A stretch of 9,183 bases of DNA from NCBI GenBank assembly GCA_009908585.1, contig JAAAOZ010000456.1, positions 1 to 9,183 of the forward strand. Direction: 5' to 3'. Both the position numbers and the translations under genes were made by a program. The notes under the pieces were generated by a model, which had not been told where the DNA came from, did not search any database, and worked only from the letters and a program-made list of their open reading frames with translations. This document shows, in pieces, positions 1 to 4,090 of this stretch; positions within the stretch are counted from its first letter, which is position 1; every line of letters begins with the position of its first letter. The DNA comes from Chloroflexota bacterium. GTDB taxonomy: Bacteria; Chloroflexota; Anaerolineae; B4-G1; SLSP01.

Positions 1-1
1 G

Positions 2-658
2 TGGATGTTAGGCCTGGGACAAGATCTCTCGCCGTTCTACGCCTTAGTCCGACGCGAACCGAAACTGGCCCACGTGGAGGCGCGCGCCCAAGGGCGGCTC
101 TTACGATCCCCCGCGCTCTTCACCGACATCGTCAAGACGATCCTCACGACGAATACGAGCTGGGCCGGGACGATCCGCATGAACGAGCGCCTGATCGCCC
201 ACTACGGCGATCCCCTGCCGAGCGATCCGACGCGCCGCGCCTTCCCCACAGCGCAGCGCCTGGCCGCCACCGACGAGGCGACGTTGCGGGCGGAGGCCGG
301 CCTGGGCTATCGCGCGCCTTACGTGCTGGCGCTGGCCCGCGCCGTCGCCGCCGACGAGTTGGACGTGGAAGCGCTCAAATCCCCGGAGATCCCCACCGGC
401 CAACTCCGCAAGCGATTATTGGCGATCAAGGGCGTGGGGAATTACGCGGTCGCCCATCTTCTGATGCTGCTGGAGCGCTACGACTTCGTGCCCGTCGATT
501 CGTGGGCGCGGAAGATGGTCGCGCATGAGTGGCACGACGGCGCGCCTATCGGGCGGGATGAGGTGGAGGCCGCCTTCGAGCGCTGGGGGAAGTGGCGCGG
601 GCTGGCCTACTGGTTCTGGGATTGGGCTTACGTTCACGAGAATCAGCCGGAGGCCTGA
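2..658 (+). CDS. HhH-GPD family DNA glycosylase (AlkA/OGG-like), 5' partial
   Basis: This is probably a base-excision repair enzyme that removes damaged bases (alkylated or oxidised purines) by cleaving the N-glycosidic bond. The frame is already open at the window edge: a Trp codon at 2-4 precedes the ATG at 5. The visible part, about 217 residues, lacks most of the N-terminal domain seen in AlkA-type enzymes, so the true start is likely upstream. Numbering from the ATG at 5, a helix-hairpin-helix lies at about 137-157 with the hairpin IKGVGNYA. The conserved catalytic aspartate follows at Asp165 in VPVDSWARK. The position that is lysine in bifunctional OGG1 (VGTKVAD) is not lysine here (VGNYAVA), which suggests a monofunctional glycosylase without lyase activity. 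The segment around residues 40-55 (KTILTTNTSWA) and the C-terminal Trp-rich helix also suit the family. The exact substrate cannot be read from sequence. The next gene starts about 50-90 nt downstream on the same strand, but shared transcription is not shown. Confidence 0.85.
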   Translation, partial: WMLGLGQDLSPFYALVRREPKLAHVEARAQGRLLRSPALFTDIVKTILTTNTSWAGTIRMNERLIAHYGDPLPSDPTRRAFPTAQRLAATDEATLRAEAGLGYRAPYVLALARAVAADELDVEALKSPEIPTGQLRKRLLAIKGVGNYAVAHLLMLLERYDFVPVDSWARKMVAHEWHDGAPIGRDEVEAAFERWGKWRGLAYWFWDWAYVHENQPEA

Positions 659-692
659 GCGTTGATCGTTATGGATAACCGACGATGGTTCT

Positions 693-707
693 GGAGACTT
701 ACCCTTG
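693..707 (+). promoter_or_regulatory. Shine-Dalgarno GGAG before an alternative TTG start
   Basis: GGAG at 693-696 lies eight bases before TTG 705, which is in frame with the binding-protein gene. This spacing is ideal for initiation, whereas ATG 747 has no comparable site. The TTG codon itself lies inside the 5' arm of a hairpin (702-709), so initiation here could depend on RNA structure. It may also be a chance match. Confidence 0.35.
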
Positions 708-724
708 CGAAGGTTACGCAAGGG
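702..724 (+). repeat. Perfect 8-bp hairpin at the binding-protein start
   Basis: CCCTTGCG (702-709) and CGCAAGGG (717-724) are perfect inverted repeats around a 7-nt loop. No T-run follows, so it is not a classical intrinsic terminator. The 13 bases 703-715 are also the exact reverse complement of 789-801 in the next hairpin, so the two hairpins could form either separately or with each other. Confidence 0.7.
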
Positions 725-746
725 CCCCATACAGTCCGTACGTACT

Positions 747-1871
747 ATGCGTAACGAGCAGTTTAATCTGTTTACTAGAGCACCTGCGAACCTTCGCAAG
801 GTTTCGCTAGTGCTCTGGAGCTTGATCCTCATTTTGATGGTCACCCTCTCAGCGTGTCGTCCACCCGGGCTGCCGCGCGTGGTGAAGATCGGGCTGGTGG
901 CGCCCTTCGAGGGACAACATCGCAGCCTGGGCTACGACGCCATCACTGCGGCGCGCTTGGCCGTGCAGGAGATCAACGCGCAGGGCGGCGTCGGGGGCTA
1001 TAACATCGAGTTGGTCGCCTACGACGACCGCGCCGATCCGACGCTGGCGCGCAGCGTCGCGCACAACCTCAGCATCGATCCCGACGTCGTGGCGGTGATC
1101 GGCTCCTACCAGCAGCGGACGCTCACTGCCGCCGCGCCCATCTACGCCGAGGGCGGACTGCCGCTCATCGCGGTGGGCGGCTGGGTGACGGCGACGACCG
1201 GCGCGGTGTGGCATCTGGCGCCGCCCCCCACTCGCCTGGCCGCCGAGATGGTGCTTCAGGCGGAGGGCGTGAGCCGCGCGGCCTCGACCGTCGTCGGGGA
1301 CGGGCCACTGGTCACCCCGCTGCGCGCCGACATCGCAGAGGCGACTAGGCAACCTATCTCCGCGACGATGGCTGCGCGCTTCAGCGTCCAATCGCCGGTG
1401 GAGGCAGCGGAGCAGGTGCAGACGTGGCGCGCCGAGGGGTGGCGCGGCGAGTTCGTCGGCGGGCCGGCGTTGCTGGCCGATGCCTTCAGCGAGGTGACCG
1501 AGGAGACAATCGAAGCCGGTGCGGGCACACGGGCGCTCACATCCTATCCGCTGCCACAGGATCTCCCCGATCTTGCAGCATGGACGGCGGCCTATCGCGA
1601 GGTCGGGCCGCACGTCCCGGCGCCCAGCTTCTACGCGCTCCCGACCTACGAGGCGGTCTACCTCATCGCGGCAGCGATCGAGCAGGCCGCGCGCCCGCAC
1701 CAACCGCTGACGCGGGACGATCTCCAGGCGGCGTTGCCCGATGTGCGTCGCACCGGCGCGCTGGGTGAGATCGCCTGGGATGCAGCCGGCTACTGGGCCG
1801 TCGCTCCACTCTACGCCTACGAATGGATCTCGGGCCGCCCGGCCTTGATTGAGGTCATCGACGCGCCATAG
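747..1871 (+). CDS. LivJ-type ABC transporter substrate-binding lipoprotein
   Basis: This is likely an extracytoplasmic binding protein of the Peripla_BP_6 / branched-chain amino acid (Liv) family, which delivers a small ligand to an ABC permease. Counting from ATG 747, it has 374 residues. A basic n-region and a hydrophobic stretch (about 19-33) end in lipobox LSAC with the lipidated Cys at 37. The mature part begins with the family hallmark VVKIGLVAPFEGQ, followed by GYDAITAARLAVQEINAQGG, then the two-lobe type I fold (VIGSYQQRTL, FYALPTYEAVYLIAAAIEQA). The start is uncertain. TTG 705 is in frame and has GGAG at 693-696 eight bases upstream, giving 388 residues. ATG 747 has no visible Shine-Dalgarno but gives a more normal signal peptide. 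Both sit in an unusual hairpin-rich stretch. No permease or ATPase gene is in the window, so this is an orphan binding protein. Ligand unknown. The stop lies six bases from the stop of the convergent hydrolase gene. Confidence 0.85.
   Translation: MRNEQFNLFTRAPANLRKVSLVLWSLILILMVTLSACRPPGLPRVVKIGLVAPFEGQHRSLGYDAITAARLAVQEINAQGGVGGYNIELVAYDDRADPTLARSVAHNLSIDPDVVAVIGSYQQRTLTAAAPIYAEGGLPLIAVGGWVTATTGAVWHLAPPPTRLAAEMVLQAEGVSRAASTVVGDGPLVTPLRADIAEATRQPISATMAARFSVQSPVEAAEQVQTWRAEGWRGEFVGGPALLADAFSEVTEETIEAGAGTRALTSYPLPQDLPDLAAWTAAYREVGPHVPAPSFYALPTYEAVYLIAAAIEQAARPHQPLTRDDLQAALPDVRRTGALGEIAWDAAGYWAVAPLYAYEWISGRPALIEVIDAP
777..816 (+). repeat. Extended hairpin inside the signal-peptide codons
   Basis: The outer arms AGAGCAC (777-783) and GTGCTCT (810-816) pair perfectly. 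After a 2x2 internal mismatch, GCGAACCTT (786-794) pairs with AAGGTTTCGC (798-807) with one bulged T, closing on the 3-nt loop CGC. That makes about 16 base pairs in 40 nt. The hairpin encodes part of the n-region and the start of the hydrophobic region of the signal peptide. It may be a palindromic element absorbed into the reading frame or a translational control structure. Confidence 0.65.
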
Positions 1872-1877
1872 TTCGTG

Positions 1878-2875
1878 CTACGCAATCCCCTGTTCGATCA
1901 ACCAGTTGTGAATCATCTCCGCCGTCTTGCGCTGGGACGGTTCCATCATGATGTTGTGCCCCGCCCCCTGCACCGCGACGTACTCCGCGCCGTAATGGGC
2001 CGCCGAGCGTCGCTCCGCCGGTTCGGGTAGGAGCGTGTCGGCCACAGCATCGGCGTGGCCACATCCAAGGGCGGATACCAGAAGGGCGGATTGTGCTGAT
2101 AGAGCACCAGCGCGGATTCCGGGCCGAGGCGGGCGCGGAGTTCTTCGGGGCTGATGAGGGCCTCATCGCTGATGAAACATTCTGCCGCGCGCGCGGCGGT
2201 GCGAATCATCGGCGTCGCATCCCAAGAGAGGGTCATCAACAGCACGCCGACGGGATCGCGCCGGACGAGGGGAAGCAAGCCAGCGGCGAACATGCTGTGC
2301 GAGACCCACGGCGCGACCAAGACAGCGGCGGGAAGATCCGCCACGTACTTGAGGTACCACTGGAGCAGCGCGCCGCCCATGCTATGGCCGATCACGACCG
2401 GCGGGCGCGCCATACGGTCGATTTCGGCCTTGAGGAAGCTGAGGTAGTAATCCAGCGTGCAGCGTTTGATGGCGCGCTGTGTGGGTGAGCGCCCGTGACC
2501 AGGCAAGCTGTGGGCGTGCGTCTCCCATCCCCAGGCCGCGAAGCGCGCCTGCCAGCGTCGCCAGCACCACGCGCCGTGCCACATCCCGTGCTGGAAGAGG
2601 ATGGGCGTCTCAAAGCGCGGCTCGTGCGGGCGGACGACGACGCGCTCGATGCCATCCTGAATGGTGTGCTGAATCGTGTAGCGCTTGGTCGCCTGGCGCT
2701 CTTGATACGAGATGCCGACCGCGCCCTCGTTTTCCTGCGTGGATAGCGTCTGGACAGGATCAGCCTGAAGCAAGCGCCACACGGCCCAGAGTTGCTGGGT
2801 CATCAAGTAGCCGGTCAGCAACCCAAGCCCCATCCCGGCGCCTCCGATAGCACATTTTTTAGTTGTTTTCGACAT
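1878..2875 (-). pseudogene. alpha/beta hydrolase fold protein, single-base frameshift
   Basis: This is a serine hydrolase-type alpha/beta fold protein of unknown substrate. The ATG at 2875 is preceded by GAGGAGG (2882-2888) with a 6-nt spacer, which fixes the start. Residues about 8-37 form a hydrophobic N-terminal segment (membrane anchor or uncleaved signal). The oxyanion region is LFQHGMWHGAWCW, followed by LPGHGRS, and the nucleophile elbow is GHSMGG with Ser165. The frame breaks after Leu277, near position 2044. Read straight on, the protein ends at 1946 with a low-complexity Arg/Ser tail and no catalytic histidine. If one base is restored (CTG-TGG to CTG-GTG-G), the frame continues as VADTLLPEPAE, with a candidate acid Asp, then VQGAGHNIMMEP, with the catalytic His at 1956-1958. 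It ends at the TAG at 1878-1880, giving about 332 residues. The retained downstream frame suggests a very recent mutation or a sequencing error. It converges on the binding-protein gene. Confidence 0.85.
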
Positions 2876-2881
2876 AGTTTG

Positions 2882-2888
2882 CCTCCTC
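2882..2888 (-). promoter_or_regulatory. Strong Shine-Dalgarno fixing the hydrolase start
   Basis: GAGGAGG on the minus strand lies six bases before the ATG at 2875. An in-frame TTG at 2890 would place this site inside the coding sequence, so the ATG at 2875 is preferred. Confidence 0.8.
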
Positions 2889-2914
2889 AAATCTAAACGT
2901 AGGGCTAGCTACCC

Positions 2915-2987
2915 AACACTTCTTGGGCATCAGCATTGAGTGCCATCCAAAGACAAGTTGTCCACTGGACTTTGGCATAGAAGTGTT
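2915..2987. repeat. 8-bp inverted repeat with 57-nt interior upstream of hydrolase
   Basis: AACACTTC (2915-2922) and GAAGTGTT (2980-2987) are perfect inverted repeats. Inside them, CCAAAG (2945-2950) and CTTTGG (2969-2974) form a nested 6-bp pair. The whole could fold as a stem with an inner arm. It lies 40-112 bases upstream of the hydrolase ATG, where its transcript leader or operator would be. Confidence 0.5.
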
Positions 2988-3025
2988 AACTTGCGTCACT
3001 TTACGGGTACTAAAGGACCCTGGAA

Positions 3026-3113
3026 AGGCCTCGCGGCCTACCGTCTGCCTTCGCAGACGGCATAGAGCATCCTCGAAGGAGGATGCTGGGCGCTATAGCG
3101 TGGCTATCGCGCC
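3026..3113. repeat. Four consecutive hairpins, candidate structured RNA or palindromic element
   Basis: The hairpins run almost without a gap. AGGCC/GGCCT (3026-3039) has a TCGC loop. CCGTCTGC/GCAGACGG (3041-3060) has an 8-bp perfect stem and a CTTC loop. AGCATCCTC/GAGGATGCT (3066-3087) has a 9-bp perfect stem and a GAAG loop. At 3089-3113, GGCGC then ATAGC pairs with GCTAT then GCGCC, with one T/C mismatch and a GTG loop. The second and third loops are complementary to each other. No coding signal accompanies them. Either strand could be the functional one, because the stems contain almost no G-U pairs that would tell the strands apart. I do not recognise the family. Confidence 0.65.
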
Positions 3114-3228
3114 TCTCGAAGGGACTTCAGTCGCTGATCTTGGAAAAAGTGTCAGGTGGCTAGAACGTGGGGCAGATCCGCCGGGCCGGAATGCCATCCC
3201 GACCCCTCCTTCTGTCATTCGTCCTTCA

Positions 3229-3609
3229 TCATGCCCCGAAGAGATAGCGAAGCAACAAGGTCAGCAACGCAATGGTCGTGATGCCCAGTAGCAAAGTGAT
3301 GAGATTGGAGAACTGCGTGGAGCAGGAGACCATTTCAAGTCGACGCGCCTCGCGCTTGTGCAGCGCTTGCACCTGCACAAATCTGTCCACCAGGGCCTCG
3401 CGATGACTGCGGCTTGTGCTCCCCCCAGACATCTCATCGGTGGCCTTTTCGGCCAAGTCGTAGACATCCAATGCCAGCGCAATCTTTTCGGCGGATGCCT
3501 TGTTCTCTGCCATTCCCAGACGCTTGAGGCCGGTGACGGTCTTCTGGTAGATGTTCCATCGCATTGCCTCCTGGACGACGTAATAGGGGGAGCGGTTTCT
3601 GTTGAACAT
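3229..3609 (-). CDS. Small protein with one C-terminal transmembrane segment, unknown function
   Basis: I do not recognise this 126-residue protein. It begins MFNRNRSPYYVVQEAM. The first 95 residues are charged and probably helical (EKIALALDVYDLAEKATDEM; RFVQVQALHKREARRLE). Residues about 102-124 (NLITLLLGITTIALLTLLLRYL) form one hydrophobic membrane segment close to the C-terminus, giving a tail-anchored layout with a cytoplasmic helical domain. There is no signal peptide and no known enzymatic motif. AAGGAGG at 3622-3628 lies 12 bases before the ATG, a slightly long spacing. The frame ends in two consecutive TGA codons. Upstream lies a tandem AGTC repeat, which would be in or near its leader. 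That the gene is real is supported by the Shine-Dalgarno and the protein-like composition. Its function is unknown. Confidence 0.65.
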   Translation of the reverse strand: MFNRNRSPYYVVQEAMRWNIYQKTVTGLKRLGMAENKASAEKIALALDVYDLAEKATDEMSGGSTSRSHREALVDRFVQVQALHKREARRLEMVSCSTQFSNLITLLLGITTIALLTLLLRYLFGA

Positions 3610-3621
3610 GGAGATGGGGCG

Positions 3622-3628
3622 CCTCCTT
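3622..3628 (-). promoter_or_regulatory. Shine-Dalgarno for the small membrane protein
   Basis: AAGGAGG on the minus strand lies 12 bases from the ATG at 3609. The motif is full-strength but the spacer is longer than usual. No other in-frame start codon lies between them. Confidence 0.6.
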
Positions 3629-3635
3629 CGCGAAT

Positions 3636-3701
3636 AGTCAGGCAGTCTTTAGTCAGGTAGTCGGGTAGTCTTTAGTCGCGTAGTCGCGTAGTCGCGTAGT
3701 C
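3636..3701. repeat. Tandem AGTC-based repeat (8-bp units with 7-bp variants)
   Basis: The units read in order are AGTCAGGC, AGTCTTT, AGTCAGGT, AGTCGGGT, AGTCTTT, then AGTCGCGT three times and a final AGTC, followed by AAAAAA. That is eight full units plus a partial one in 66 bases. The 7-bp TTT unit recurs at fixed places, as if a larger block had duplicated. The array sits 27 bases upstream of the small-protein ATG on its 5' side, in non-coding DNA. Confidence 0.85.
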
Positions 3702-3808
3702 AAAAAAGATTAACACTATGGGGAGCTTGTAAGACGCAAAGGATTATAGGGCCAACGAAGCAGTATATAACTTGATTGTAACGTAATGCGCGCAAAGTCA
3801 AGTTAGAG

Positions 3809-3814
3809 TATAAT
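3809..3814 (+). promoter_or_regulatory. Possible -10 element (TATAAT) for the kinase
   Basis: A perfect TATAAT occurs in the AT-rich part of the spacer, but there is no good -35 hexamer 16-18 bases upstream (TTGATT at 3772-3777 is too far). If used, it gives a leader of about 270 nt that contains both inverted repeats described at 3846-4020. A minus-strand TATAAT at 3743-3748 is equally isolated. Confidence 0.3.
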
Positions 3815-3845
3815 AATGTAGGTGGATTTCACTTTTAGGGTAGAA

Positions 3846-3954
3846 GCGTCGGTTACGGATAAGGCACCTGTCGTAATGGGAGCTCTTCAGGAATTCGCCG
3901 GGTGCAATCTGCCAAGCGCTATTGCGCCACCCATCCACAACCCAGTAACGACGC
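3846..3954 (+). repeat. 109-nt inverted-repeat structure in the kinase leader
   Basis: GCGTCGGTTAC (3846-3856) pairs with GTAACGACGC (3945-3954) as ten base pairs with one bulged G. Inside, GGGTG-CAAT (3900-3908) pairs with ATTG/CACCC (3921-3932) around a CGC bulge. In addition, GCACC near 3863 could pair with GGTGC at 3901-3905, giving alternative folds. Two readings are possible: a structured 5' leader RNA or a small palindromic element. I recognise no known riboswitch consensus. Confidence 0.45.
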
Positions 3955-3966
3955 AAAAAAGGTCTG

Positions 3967-4020
3967 TGATCCCCACAAACACGCACATCTGCGCTGCTTT
4001 TAGAGCTGCTTAGGGGATTA
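3967..4020 (+). repeat. 8-bp inverted repeat before the kinase start
   Basis: TGATCCCC (3967-3974) pairs with GGGGATTA (4013-4020) with one G-U pair. The enclosed 38 nt contain the direct repeat GCTGC. It lies about 70 bases before the kinase ATG and has no following T-run, so it is not an obvious terminator. Confidence 0.4.
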
Positions 4021-4077
4021 CCCGGCAAAATCCAAAAGACCCGTAATGGAAAGATGATAGATTTATCCCCAAACGAG

Positions 4078-4082
4078 AAGGA
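4078..4082 (+). promoter_or_regulatory. Shine-Dalgarno deciding the kinase start
   Basis: AAGGA lies eight bases before ATG 4091 but only two before ATG 4085, so the second ATG (MAKSNKNK) is the likelier start. Confidence 0.65.
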
Positions 4083-4090
4083 AGATGATC

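Larger units (their letters stand above)
2889..3228. other. Intergenic region rich in inverted repeats, no credible gene
   Basis: This stretch separates two minus-strand genes. No reading frame in it looks like a protein; the longest (2923-3291, plus) runs through several perfect palindromes. It holds a wide inverted repeat (2915-2987), four adjacent hairpins (3026-3113) and a small GAAG/CTTC hairpin (3118-3128). The hydrolase promoter should be here, on the minus strand, but I see no convincing -35/-10 pair. Confidence 0.6.
3610..4090. other. Non-coding region between divergent genes
   Basis: This is the shared upstream region of the small membrane protein (minus) and the kinase (plus). It contains the AGTC repeat, then an AT-rich part (about 3702-3830) that is the natural place for promoters in both directions, then inverted repeats in the kinase leader (3846-3954, 3967-4020). 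Two short frames (3798-4028 minus, 3822-4013 plus) lack ribosome-binding sites and are not called. Confidence 0.6.

Noticed and set aside
1..528. 175-codon plus-strand frame at the window start
   Set aside because: It overlaps the glycosylase in another frame and is an Arg/Pro/Ala-rich translation without domain signals.
849..1703. 284-codon open frame on the minus strand
   Set aside because: It is fully antisense to the binding-protein gene. Its composition is Arg/Gly/His-rich with no motif, typical of a GC-rich shadow frame.
3048..3054. CCTTCGC/GCGAAGG motif shared between 703-715, 789-801, 3048-3054 and 3625-3631 as evidence of one repeat family
   Set aside because: A 7-mer recurring a few times in 9 kb of GC-rich DNA is close to chance. 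Only the 13-mer pair at 703-715 and 789-801 is convincing.
2923..3291. 122-codon plus-strand frame
   Set aside because: It crosses the hairpin block and the end of the small membrane protein gene, has no Shine-Dalgarno, and its translation is not protein-like.
3636..3701. CRISPR array
   Set aside because: The units are 7-8 bp with no spacers, and no cas genes occur, so it is a simple tandem repeat.
3846..3954. Integron attC-like site
   Set aside because: The outer bases read GTTAC...GTAAC, the reverse of the attC arrangement (RYYYAAC...GTTRRRY), and no integrase or cassette is present.
3798..4028. Short frames in the kinase leader (76 codons minus; 63 codons plus at 3822-4013)
   Set aside because: Neither has a ribosome-binding site or a recognisable motif, and the inverted repeats explain the sequence better.
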